A stretch of DNA of 9,517 nucleotides from an uncultured Verrucomicrobiota bacterium. Its GTDB lineage: Bacteria; Verrucomicrobiota; Verrucomicrobiia; Opitutales; LL51. The notes under the pieces are model-generated. The model was not told the origin of the DNA and ran no database searches. It was given only the letters and a program-made list of their open reading frames with translations. The DNA is taken from positions 1 to 9,517 of the forward strand of contig CAMWJR010000029.1 in NCBI GenBank assembly GCA_947174645.1, given 5' to 3'. A program made the position numbers and the translations under genes. Shown here one piece after another: positions 1 to 5,889 of the stretch (position 1 is its first letter; each line of letters starts with the position of its first letter).

Positions 1-602
1 GCCTTGGAGTTGATCTGCATTCCTGGCTTCAGGGCCTCTTCTCCCGCCCTCCACTGATCGCCCAACCCAAGAACACTTTTTTCAAACGCATCTATTTTCC
101 CCTGATGCTCGGCGATGTTCTTTGAAATTTTCTGATAGTCTTGATCGCTTAAACCCTGCTTTTTTAAAAATTCCAACTTCTCATTAAGATGTCTAAATTG
201 CTTTTGACAACCGTTTAACTGCTCCCCGAATCTGCAAGCTTTCTCTTGATAATCCGACAGACTAGAGCGCAGTTTACCTGCTTCCCTGTGCATATCCGCT
301 ACACTTTTGCAATCTTGCTTTTTAAAATCGGCTTTTACCATGTTTCGGCCAACAAGCCGAGGGTTCCAGCTATAATTACTCTTATCCGCATACAGCCTCA
401 CTGCATCCGTAATTTCACGCTTAATACCTTCATACTTATCGTTTTGAAAGAGAGCGGAGACAATTTGCTCCATGAACTTGCGTGCAACATTAGTTTTGCT
501 GGCATCACCCTCTATCCCCGCACGTATCCTTGCTGCGTTTAGCTGGCTAATGTAACGATCATTTGGCAAGTTGGGATCAGGATTAAAAGTTCCCAATTTC
601 AT
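1..602 (-). CDS. Gene C: hypothetical coiled-coil protein, N-terminal part (runs off left edge)
   Basis: An open frame of 200 codons starts at ATG (602-600) and is still open at base 1, so the C-terminus is missing. The protein begins MKLGTFNPDPNLPNDRYISQ. About 110 residues of mixed character follow, then a strongly helical, charged stretch from about residue 115 (…EAGKLRSSLSDYQEKACRFG…) to the edge, rich in K, E, Q and L like a coiled coil. I see no signal peptide or membrane segment and do not recognise the family. The start is favoured because it lies 6 nt after a -10-like box, exactly as in genes A and B. Its N-terminus does not align with theirs, but its size class, coiled-coil character and promoter layout suggest the same accessory group. 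Function unknown; a structural or secreted protein is possible but not shown. Confidence 0.8.
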   Translation of the reverse strand, partial: MKLGTFNPDPNLPNDRYISQLNAARIRAGIEGDASKTNVARKFMEQIVSALFQNDKYEGIKREITDAVRLYADKSNYSWNPRLVGRNMVKADFKKQDCKSVADMHREAGKLRSSLSDYQEKACRFGEQLNGCQKQFRHLNEKLEFLKKQGLSDQDYQKISKNIAEHQGKIDAFEKSVLGLGDQWRAGEEALKPGMQINSK

Positions 603-608
603 GCTCCG

Positions 609-636
609 AGTGTAACGTTTTCCGAATACATGTAAA
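609..636 (-). promoter_or_regulatory. Promoter of gene C, ATG-proximal
   Basis: On the minus strand, TTTACA (636-631), a 16-bp spacer and TACACT (614-609) precede the ATG by only 6 nt (CGGAGC). The geometry is identical to the promoters of genes A and B. Transcription would begin at or next to the A of ATG. The GGAG in the 6-nt gap is only 1 nt from the start codon, too close for a normal ribosome binding site. Confidence 0.55.
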
Positions 637-768
637 TCAACAATTAATTTATTTACACTTTAAAAGTTAACCCGCAAGAAACACAAAGGCAATTCCTCTC
701 CAGAGGTCTAGAGGGAGAACCTTATTGATATACAACGAATGTAGAATGCTGTTTGATTGCCTCAATTT
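637..768. other. Intergenic DNA with no gene recognised
   Basis: This stretch lies between the promoter of gene C and the pilC remnant. It is AT-rich. The only structure seen is a short imperfect inverted repeat around 697-716 (CCTCT…AGAGG) without a T-tract. I find no convincing ORF, RNA gene or terminator. Confidence 0.4.
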
Positions 769-907
769 CTACATCTTAATCGAAGATGTAGCCTGCCATA
801 CACTGGTAATTACACTCAAGGGCGCCGACGAAGGCACAGCCCATCGCTATGGCCGTAACTGCGCTCGACATCATATTGAGGTCGTTGATTAGATCCCCGT
901 GGTATTT
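769..907 (-). pseudogene. Degenerate copy of the pilC 3' end
   Basis: These 139 bases align with the last 150 bases of the intact pilC gene (4594-4743), same strand and same stop codon TAG. By my hand alignment there are 14 substitutions in about 130 aligned bases, and a net 11-nt deletion near 816-824 that breaks the reading frame. Translated from the 907 end, it gives K-Y-H-G-D-L-I-N-D-L-N-M-M, then S-S-A-V-T-A-I-A-M-G-C-A-F-V-G, identical to PilC. After the deletion the other frame gives ITSVWQATSSIKM-stop, against ITSVLQVTSSIKM in PilC. Upstream of 907 the similarity stops. Twelve of the 14 substitutions are synonymous, so the piece probably descends from a once-functional, diverged pilC. 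It cannot make a product. Confidence 0.9.
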
Positions 908-1080
908 TTAAATGCTTTTGGGAAAACCGTAATCAGTCGATGATACTTTTCAATGGGGAATTTTAACTCACTATCGGGCATTGAGATTCCTCTAACGGCG
1001 ATCCTTAAAACCCCACGAGGAGTTCTACCTAGTTGGAATCTTTTAAAACCCTTATTTTCATACTGAGACTTTATGTCGTA
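889..1080 (-). pseudogene. In-frame continuation of gene B beyond its TAG stop
   Basis: Directly after the TAG of gene B (1083-1081) the same frame stays open for 63 codons, from TAC (1080-1078) to TAA (891-889). The peptide starts YDIKSQYENKGFKRFQLG and continues through RGVLRIAVRGISMPDSE to …FKNTTGI. The FKRF…GVLRI part resembles WKKF…GVLRV near the end of the 117-residue frame at 3251-3604, which is the detached C-terminal part of paralogue A. The last few codons run into the pilC remnant, so the natural end has probably been lost. It could be a severed C-terminal module, a readthrough extension, or a chance open frame; the motif match favours the first. An ATG at 981-979 has no ribosome binding site that I can see. 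Confidence 0.5.
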
Positions 1081-3072
1081 CTAATTGTCTAACGTCTCCT
1101 TAATCTCTTGGCATACTCTATGGAATGCTTCATAGTTTTGAGCAAAATTCTTATTTGTCGTATCCAAGCTCGCGATGTTATCAGTGTATACCTGTGTAAT
1201 CTTTTGTTTACTTTGCTCGATACGCCCCTGCAATTGCCCCAAATTACCCCAAAGTTTCTGATTTTCAGTCGATTTTAAGTCACCTTTACCTAAATGTTCA
1301 AACGCGGTGAGGGTTTTTGCGAATGTTGCAGTATAGCCGATTGATCGATCAATTTGAGCCTTATCCCGATCAATCAAAATTCGACACCCCTCTGGCGTCT
1401 TTAGTAATTCCGTTTCTAGGGCGTTCAGCTTGTCTATACACGCCTGTTGCAACAATTCAATATTTGCGCTGTTGCTTTGGACCCTTGCTGAATCGCTTTT
1501 AAACTGTTTGTGGGCTTCTGTAAACTTTTGTATGGCCTCGCGATCGCTCGCTACATCGGCCTGTGAGAATGTACTTACGGCATTGTTGAACGTGTCGGCA
1601 ACAGTCTTGAATTGATTGCTTGTTGCCTTGATACCCGCTTGTAAATCATTGGCGGCTTTGACGAAAGCATCGTAAAAATTTTTGGCATTGTCGGGCAATT
1701 TTTGGCCGTCAGGTAGGTTATCGATGGCTTCTTTAAAACATTCCTCAGTTTGAACGTGTTGTGCATGTTCCGCATTAGCCTTTTCTACATTGGTCTCGAT
1801 TGCTGCATTGAATGCGTTGAGCTGCCCCATCGAAGCGATTGAAGCACTGTCTCGCAGCCTTGATAATGATTGCTTTTCATCTCTCCCTTGGGGGGCACGT
1901 TGACTCAGCCAATTAATATCCCTATCCATATCCTTGCGGAATTTCGCAATATCCTGAATACTTCCCGAATCGCCACTTTTCAGCTGCTCAAGTTGACCTT
2001 CGTACTCTTTTATGGTTTTCTCAACTACCAAAGCAAATTCCTGACGGGTTTCAGTTTTATACGTCTCCAACTCATCATATTTCTCTTTTAAGGCTTTCCG
2101 AAAATCCGAATCACCATCGTCTAAAGTTTCAAATGCCTTAAGTGCAGCTTCATGATGGGCACAAATTTCATCAAATTTTTTATTCCATTCTTCTTGTTTA
2201 GCTTTAAATCGGTCAAGCTTTGCCTGTGGCAGTGATTGGGCGTACTGCTTGAGCTCGCTGAGTGACGTTTCAGCACTTTGGGAGGCTTCTTCTGTTTTCG
2301 ATACTGTGCTATTGAACAACTCATTCAATTTGCCAGTGTTATTTTCTATCTCTTCAAAGAACTTAGAAACTTCCTGAAAATCTGGTGATTTTTCAAAATC
2401 TTTGCTTGGTTTGGCGTGTCTTAGTCGACTAATGGCATTCTCTATACCTTGGAGCGGATTCGCGAAATCTGAAGGTTCCCTATAAGCGGCATTGTCAAGA
2501 TCTATAACTGCTCCACGTTGCGCCTCTCTCAGATTTGCGCGCCCCGCTTTTAGTTGATCTTGTAACTGCGCTCTTTTCTCCGGGGCGGGTTCGTTTCCAA
2601 TAAGCTTTTCAAGTTCGTTGAACTCCGCTGTCATGAGTTCGCACTTCTGTGATAATTCCGCCTCATATTGTTCTCTGAGACCATTGATTTGCTCATAGCA
2701 TCGATTTAACTTTGTCTGGAAAGCATTACATATTTGATCATGCCTGTTCTTAAGGTCCGCTTGATATTTTGCCTCTATTGCTTCGGCCTCTTGTTTCGAC
2801 GCAAGATACATTTTTGCATCCTGAAGAATTTCTTTCTGGTACTTTATTTCTCGTTTTCCCGTTTCTGTATCGAGTCCCTGGAGTTTGGCACACGTCACAA
2901 GCAATTTCCTAAACTTTTCCCCTTCAAAGGAATTTTCTTTGATTAGCCTTTCGGCTTCTTTCTTTTGCTTGTAAGTAGTGAATAATCCAACCTTTTCACC
3001 CTTATTTCCCATTAGAATCTTTGCCGCATGGCGATTACTAATTTGATATCCCCCTTCGAGCCTGAGTACCAT
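1081..3072 (-). CDS. Gene B: 663-aa coiled-coil protein
   Basis: I do not recognise a named family. Residues 1-50 (MVLRLEGGYQISNRHAAKIL…GEKVGLFTTYKQKKEAERLIK) match the N-terminus of gene A: both have G-x-x-[IV]-S, then AK-[IL]-L, G-[ED]-K-[IV]-G-x-F, a K-Q pair and LIK. From about residue 60 to the end the protein is almost wholly helical and charged, rich in E, K, Q, L and A (for example …EAEAIEAKYQADLKNRHDQI…), as in a long coiled coil. No signal peptide or membrane helix is evident, so it should be soluble or exported by a route without a cleavable signal. The ATG is supported by the N-terminal match to gene A and by the identical 6-nt distance to the -10 box. It ends at TAG, but the frame reopens for 63 codons. 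Role unknown; a scaffold or effector is conjecture. Confidence 0.85.
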   Translation of the reverse strand: MVLRLEGGYQISNRHAAKILMGNKGEKVGLFTTYKQKKEAERLIKENSFEGEKFRKLLVTCAKLQGLDTETGKREIKYQKEILQDAKMYLASKQEAEAIEAKYQADLKNRHDQICNAFQTKLNRCYEQINGLREQYEAELSQKCELMTAEFNELEKLIGNEPAPEKRAQLQDQLKAGRANLREAQRGAVIDLDNAAYREPSDFANPLQGIENAISRLRHAKPSKDFEKSPDFQEVSKFFEEIENNTGKLNELFNSTVSKTEEASQSAETSLSELKQYAQSLPQAKLDRFKAKQEEWNKKFDEICAHHEAALKAFETLDDGDSDFRKALKEKYDELETYKTETRQEFALVVEKTIKEYEGQLEQLKSGDSGSIQDIAKFRKDMDRDINWLSQRAPQGRDEKQSLSRLRDSASIASMGQLNAFNAAIETNVEKANAEHAQHVQTEECFKEAIDNLPDGQKLPDNAKNFYDAFVKAANDLQAGIKATSNQFKTVADTFNNAVSTFSQADVASDREAIQKFTEAHKQFKSDSARVQSNSANIELLQQACIDKLNALETELLKTPEGCRILIDRDKAQIDRSIGYTATFAKTLTAFEHLGKGDLKSTENQKLWGNLGQLQGRIEQSKQKITQVYTDNIASLDTTNKNFAQNYEAFHRVCQEIKETLDN

Positions 3073-3078
3073 ACTCCA

Positions 3079-3106
3079 AGTATAGCATTATACGATAATT
3101 TGTAAA
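3079..3106 (-). promoter_or_regulatory. Promoter of gene B, ATG-proximal
   Basis: On the minus strand, TTTACA (3106-3101), a 16-bp spacer and TATACT (3084-3079) are followed by 6 nt (TGGAGT) and the ATG. A perfect TATAAT lies 8 nt upstream of TATACT but has no matching -35. Either way the 5' leader would be 0 to about 8 nt. A 19-nt T-run lies immediately upstream and could act as an UP element. Confidence 0.6.
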
Positions 3107-3122
3107 AAAAAAAAAAAAAAAA
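3104..3122. repeat. Homopolymer of 19 A (T on the coding strand)
   Basis: Nineteen consecutive A residues, read as T on the minus strand. The last three Ts form the start of the gene B -35 box TTTACA. The equivalent run in the gene A promoter (4438-4446) has 9. The tract is long enough to slip during replication, though slippage would not change the -35/-10 spacing. Confidence 0.9.
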
Positions 3123-3187
3123 CCGGTTTACGGGAAATTTTGGTAATTTCTCGCCTAATAGCCTTAAGTCCCAGACCAACCGTTAAA

Positions 3188-3211
3188 CACCTCACTTCGG
3201 CAAAAGAGGTG
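3188..3211 (-). terminator. Hairpin between the gene A remnant and gene B, possible terminator
   Basis: CACCTC (3188-3193) pairs with GAGGTG (3206-3211) around a 12-nt loop; an offset CTCAC/GTGAG pairing is also possible. It lies downstream of the 117-residue frame and upstream of the gene B promoter block, where a terminator is expected. On the minus strand only TTT follows the stem, so it would be a weak intrinsic terminator. Confidence 0.35.
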
Positions 3212-3250
3212 AGTGCTCATATAAATAACAGCAAAGATTAAACCGACCGT

Positions 3251-3604
3251 TTAAATAATAATCCGCCCTTGACTAAAACTCTCCAGCTTTGAAAATCTCT
3301 CATAGCTGCCGTCCACTCTTAAGACGCCTATTCTGGCAACGGCGTGGAATTTTTTCCAAGGTAGGTCTTCAATTTGAGCGTTCATTAATTCATCTGCCCG
3401 CTCCATCCAATTATTCAATTGGTTGCGTAAATTTTCCATTTTTGAGAGTCCTTTTTCAAATTGGCCAGAGTCACTGCTATCGTATGTCAAAGTCTCGATT
3501 TCTTCCAGCAACGGTTTCAGGTACTGGACCAACTCATCACACCGGTTATCACCTAGCCAGAGGTCATTGAAAGCTCTTATTTGTTCCGTGATTTCTTGCA
3601 ACAA
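3251..3604 (-). CDS. 117-aa frame without an ATG, probable severed C-terminal part of gene A
   Basis: The frame is open from after TAA (3640-3638) to TAA (3253-3251). It has no ATG near its beginning: the first usable codon is TTG (3604-3602), with a further TTG next to it and a CTG at 3625, and no good ribosome binding site. The peptide is helical and charged (LLQEITEQIRAFNDLWLGD…), then carries DLPWKKFHAVARIGVLRVDG near the end. That motif resembles the FKRF…GVLRI extension downstream of gene B. Above the TAA the same frame is open again (3697-3641) and reads VLPEDEDVSKIDVVNPEGV, overlapping the last codons of gene A. The simplest reading is a gene A of about 360 residues broken by one frameshift and one nonsense codon. 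A separate small gene with a TTG start is the alternative. Confidence 0.5.
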   Translation of the reverse strand: MLQEITEQIRAFNDLWLGDNRCDELVQYLKPLLEEIETLTYDSSDSGQFEKGLSKMENLRNQLNNWMERADELMNAQIEDLPWKKFHAVARIGVLRVDGSYERFSKLESFSQGRIII

Positions 3605-3680
3605 TTCTTTTTTCTTTTGTAGCAGCGCTGTAGATCCTTAGACACCCTCTGGGTTGACAACGTCTATTTTGCTGACGTCT

Positions 3681-4406
3681 TCATCTTCCGGGAGAACCGT
3701 CAATCATAACACTGTCCTTGCCTGAAACATCCGCACTATTACTGACTCCATCATCAGGTTCCTTCGATAATCGGTTAGCCATTTCATCAAAGAAGTCTTC
3801 CACATCTTCTAACGGTAAACTGACATTATCCGCTTTACTGCCCATTAATTTCCCTTTTTGAGACGCCGCCTTCATTTGTTCAATGTATCCCTTTTGAGGC
3901 ACAAAATCGTCATCAAGTTGGTCAAATGGGTCATTTACAGGTAGATTGAAGAGGTCGCTCACACTGGAATTTACGTATGGATTGGCATATGGACTTTCGA
4001 ATTCGGCGTTAATACTAGGATCATGTCTAGCACTGTCTGTGTAATTGGCAAAGTCGACAAACCCAGGACAGGGATACCCTGAATGCTGATTTTCTTCGTT
4101 TCGGTTAATGCCCTCCGGATTCTCGTCATATCTCTTTATATTTTTATATTCTTGCTCTGAAAATAGAATTTTAGAACCGAAAAATTTTCTTGGTTGAATA
4201 ACAAAAGCTCCACGCCGTCCATACTCATCCAAATCGTCCCGTCTCATCCTCCGGACATCCTCGCCTTTAATGAGCTTTCTGGCATTTCCAAGCTGTTTAA
4301 GTACCTCAAATGGACCAATTTTATCCCCATCTAAAATCTTTTTGGCAACCAACAATTTCGCGACTTGCCATGCACTTACATTTCTGCCGTTGACTTCAAA
4401 TCCCAT
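3681..4406 (-). CDS. Gene A: 241-aa paralogue of gene B, probably truncated
   Basis: Family not recognised. Residues 1-50 (MGFEVNGRNVSAWQVAKLLV…GDKIGPFEVLKQLGNARKLIK) match the N-terminus of gene B, with 3 extra residues before GDKIG. The rest is mostly acidic, Asn/Ser/Pro-rich and probably disordered (residues about 95-240), with short motifs such as NPY (142-144) and DPF (159-161) whose meaning is unclear. No signal peptide or membrane helix. The ATG is chosen for the N-terminal match and because it sits 6 nt after the -10 box, as in gene B. The annotated end …MIDGSPGR-TGA may be artificial: a +1 shift near 3697-3705 continues as VLPEDEDVSKID… towards the 117-residue frame. It lies 187 nt downstream of pilC on the same strand but has its own promoter. 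Confidence 0.75.
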   Translation of the reverse strand: MGFEVNGRNVSAWQVAKLLVAKKILDGDKIGPFEVLKQLGNARKLIKGEDVRRMRRDDLDEYGRRGAFVIQPRKFFGSKILFSEQEYKNIKRYDENPEGINRNEENQHSGYPCPGFVDFANYTDSARHDPSINAEFESPYANPYVNSSVSDLFNLPVNDPFDQLDDDFVPQKGYIEQMKAASQKGKLMGSKADNVSLPLEDVEDFFDEMANRLSKEPDDGVSNSADVSGKDSVMIDGSPGR

Positions 4407-4412
4407 TTCTCG

Positions 4413-4440
4413 AGTATAGCATTATACGGCAATTTGTAAA
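4413..4440 (-). promoter_or_regulatory. Promoter of gene A, ATG-proximal
   Basis: On the minus strand, TTTACA (4440-4435), a 16-bp spacer and TATACT (4418-4413) are followed by 6 nt (CGAGAA) and the ATG (4406). It matches the gene B promoter closely, including the extra TATAAT 8 nt upstream of TATACT. No Shine-Dalgarno sequence at a normal distance is present. Confidence 0.6.
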
Positions 4441-4479
4441 AAAAAACGCTTTACAGGAAATTTTTGTAATCTCTCACCT
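4413..4479 (-). repeat. Promoter-block repeat, copy upstream of gene A
   Basis: Partner of 3079-3156. It is 67 bp here, mostly because its A-run (4438-4446) is 9 rather than 19. The similarity covers the -10, spacer, -35 and about 40 bp upstream, then stops, leaving about 114 bp to the pilC stop codon that are not shared. Confidence 0.85.
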
Positions 4480-4571
4480 GGTGACACCAGATTTCAGGCC
4501 ATTAAAAAGCAGATACTTCTCTCGCAGAAGCAAAGTTAGTTCTTTTCAAAACAAGCAGTTAGCGGGATGCT

Positions 4572-4588
4572 CGCAGAACAGATCTGCG
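4572..4588 (-). terminator. Small hairpin after pilC, weak terminator candidate
   Basis: CGCAGA (4572-4577) pairs with TCTGCG (4583-4588) around a 5-nt loop, 6 nt beyond the pilC stop codon in the direction of transcription. No T-run follows. A second small hairpin (4516-4530, CTTCT/AGAAG) lies further on, with TTTTT some 8 nt beyond it. Either could help end the pilC transcript; neither is strong. Confidence 0.25.
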
Positions 4589-4593
4589 CCTAC

Positions 4594-4743
4594 CTACATC
4601 TTAATCGACGATGTAACCTGCAATACACTGGTAATCACACTTAGGGCGAGGATTGCGACGCCGACGAAGGCACAGCCCATCGCGATGGCCGTTACTGCAC
4701 TCGACATCATGTTGAGATCGTTGATCAAGTCACCGTGGTACTT
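4594..4743 (-). repeat. Direct repeat: pilC 3' end, partner of 769-907
   Basis: The last 150 bases of pilC (including TAG) recur in degenerate form at 769-907 in the same orientation, about 3.8 kb away. The two copies bracket genes A and B. I estimate about 89% identity outside the 11-nt deletion. Confidence 0.9.
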
Positions 4744-5808
4744 CTTGTAGACACTTTTTAGGGAACCAGCAAGATCTCCTGTGTTTTCACCCATCGATAG
4801 AAGATCTAATGCAAGGTCGGGCATCACGCCGTAGGTCTCAAACGCTTGCGTCATCGAGGCCCCGTTCATCACCGCTTCCTTCGCTTCAATAAAACGTTGC
4901 CGAAAATAGCGGTTCGCAGACGCATTCTTCGCCAGCTCCATCGCCTCTGTCGTGTTGATCCCACTGCCTAAAAGTGTCGCCAGTAGATTCGAGGTCTGAC
5001 AGTAAAAGTTTTCTTTGATAATCATGCCTACAATCGGTATCCGTAATACCCAGTAGTCCAGATTGTAGCGCCCCTTCGGCGTGTTCCGATAGGCTAGCGT
5101 TACGCCGATAATACTAATGATCGATAGGAGAATTGCCCACCAGTATTGCCCCGCTACCTTCGACGCGTCGATGAGGTATTTCGTCATCTGCGGGAGATCG
5201 CCGCCAAGCGATTTGAGCATGCTCTCAAGCTTCGGCATGATGAAAATAAGAAATACTAAGCCAACTACAATCCCAACCGTACAGACCGTCGCCGGATATG
5301 CCATCCCAGAAATGAATTTCTTCTTCAACTGCTCCTTCGTCTCTAGAAATTCAATCAAATTCGTAATCACAGAAATGAGGTTGCCCGTCTTTTCTCCCGC
5401 TTCTACCATGCAAACCGTGTTCTCATTGAAAATGTCCGGAAAGTTCCGCATCGCTTGCGCAATCGTCTTCCCTTCACATACGTCTTTGTGAATCGTTTCC
5501 GCTAAAACCTGCTCCTGCGGGTCCTTTAAACGCTTCCGCATCGTCCGTATCGCATCCCCAATCGGAAGCCCTCCACCGTGTAATTGTAAAAACTTTTGAA
5601 GAAAACTCAGCGCAATCTTACTCTTGCTCTTCTGAAAAAGCTGAAACTTAAACGAACTCTTCGTAGTCCCGGTGTCTTCCGTAATCGCGGAAACCCGTAT
5701 GCCACGACTTTGTAGACTGAGAATCGCTGACTTGCGATCCGCTGCCTCGACCGTCCCTGACGTCGTACGCCCTGTCGCCCCGTCCGTTCCTTTGTAGGAA
5801 AATTTCAC
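4594..5808 (-). CDS. pilC: Type II secretion / type IV pilus inner-membrane platform protein (PilC/GspF family)
   Basis: At 404 residues it has the normal length for PilC/GspF, the polytopic inner-membrane platform that couples the assembly ATPase to pilin or pseudopilin extension. The beginning KFSYKGTD…SGTVEAADRKSAI is the usual short N-terminal segment. Two T2SSF domains follow (about 67-190 and 270-390), each with the family's glycine motif: VEAGEKTGNL (135-144) and SMGENTGDL (338-346). Hydrophobic helices lie at about 173-191, 223-240 and 372-396. The start is GTG (5808-5806), chosen because it gives the standard N-terminus and no ATG lies nearby. No other pilus or secretion gene is in the window, so which system it serves is open. 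A degenerate copy of its 3' end lies at 769-907. Confidence 0.93.
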   Translation of the reverse strand: MKFSYKGTDGATGRTTSGTVEAADRKSAILSLQSRGIRVSAITEDTGTTKSSFKFQLFQKSKSKIALSFLQKFLQLHGGGLPIGDAIRTMRKRLKDPQEQVLAETIHKDVCEGKTIAQAMRNFPDIFNENTVCMVEAGEKTGNLISVITNLIEFLETKEQLKKKFISGMAYPATVCTVGIVVGLVFLIFIMPKLESMLKSLGGDLPQMTKYLIDASKVAGQYWWAILLSIISIIGVTLAYRNTPKGRYNLDYWVLRIPIVGMIIKENFYCQTSNLLATLLGSGINTTEAMELAKNASANRYFRQRFIEAKEAVMNGASMTQAFETYGVMPDLALDLLSMGENTGDLAGSLKSVYKKYHGDLINDLNMMSSAVTAIAMGCAFVGVAILALSVITSVLQVTSSIKM

Positions 5809-5815
5809 AAGGCCG

Positions 5816-5843
5816 ATTGTATCAAATCACCCCCGTATGGCAA
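5816..5843 (-). promoter_or_regulatory. Promoter of pilC, start-codon-proximal
   Basis: On the minus strand, TTGCCA (5843-5838), a 16-bp spacer ending TGA, and TACAAT (5821-5816) form a good promoter with an extended -10 (TGATACAAT). Only 7 nt separate it from the GTG, so the mRNA would be leaderless or nearly so. No ribosome binding site is visible between it and the GTG. The intergenic region to sufC is only 81 bp. On the plus strand I could not find an equally good promoter for sufC (TTGCCC at 5856 has no convincing -10). Confidence 0.5.
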
Positions 5844-5889
5844 TGGTAAAAAACCTTGCCCATGATCCTACTCCGACTTAGCTCGTGGT

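Larger units (their letters stand above)
3079..3156 (-). repeat. Promoter-block repeat, copy upstream of gene B
   Basis: This 78-bp block matches 4413-4479 upstream of gene A nearly base for base: TATAGCATTATACG, then AATTTGTAAA plus a homopolymer, then GGAAATTT, GTAAT and CTC-CCT (plus-strand reading). The main difference is A-run length, 19 here against 9 there. The similarity ends at the 'cct' at 3156. Conservation of non-coding DNA between paralogues points to recent duplication or selection on the promoter. Confidence 0.85.

Noticed and set aside
246..542. Plus-strand frame of 98 codons
   Set aside because: It lies antisense to gene C, has no promoter or ribosome binding site, and its Cys/Ile/Phe/His-rich peptide looks like a reverse-strand shadow.
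920..985. Apparent extension of the pilC remnant beyond 907 (shared TCGGGCAT and GGTT…CCC at similar spacing)
   Set aside because: The matches are short and need several gaps. The region instead reads as an in-frame continuation of gene B, so I end the remnant at 907.
3120..3129. AAACCGGTTT palindrome before the T-run as an intrinsic terminator on the minus strand
   Set aside because: A perfect palindrome without a loop cannot form a useful hairpin; it lies inside the promoter block, and its counterpart near gene A is not palindromic.
5117..5491. Plus-strand frame of 124 codons inside pilC
   Set aside because: Antisense to a clearly conserved pilC coding region; nothing supports its translation.
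5856..5884. sufC promoter (TTGCCC, then TTAGCT or TAGCTC)
   Set aside because: The -10 candidates match the consensus at only two positions, so I do not call it.
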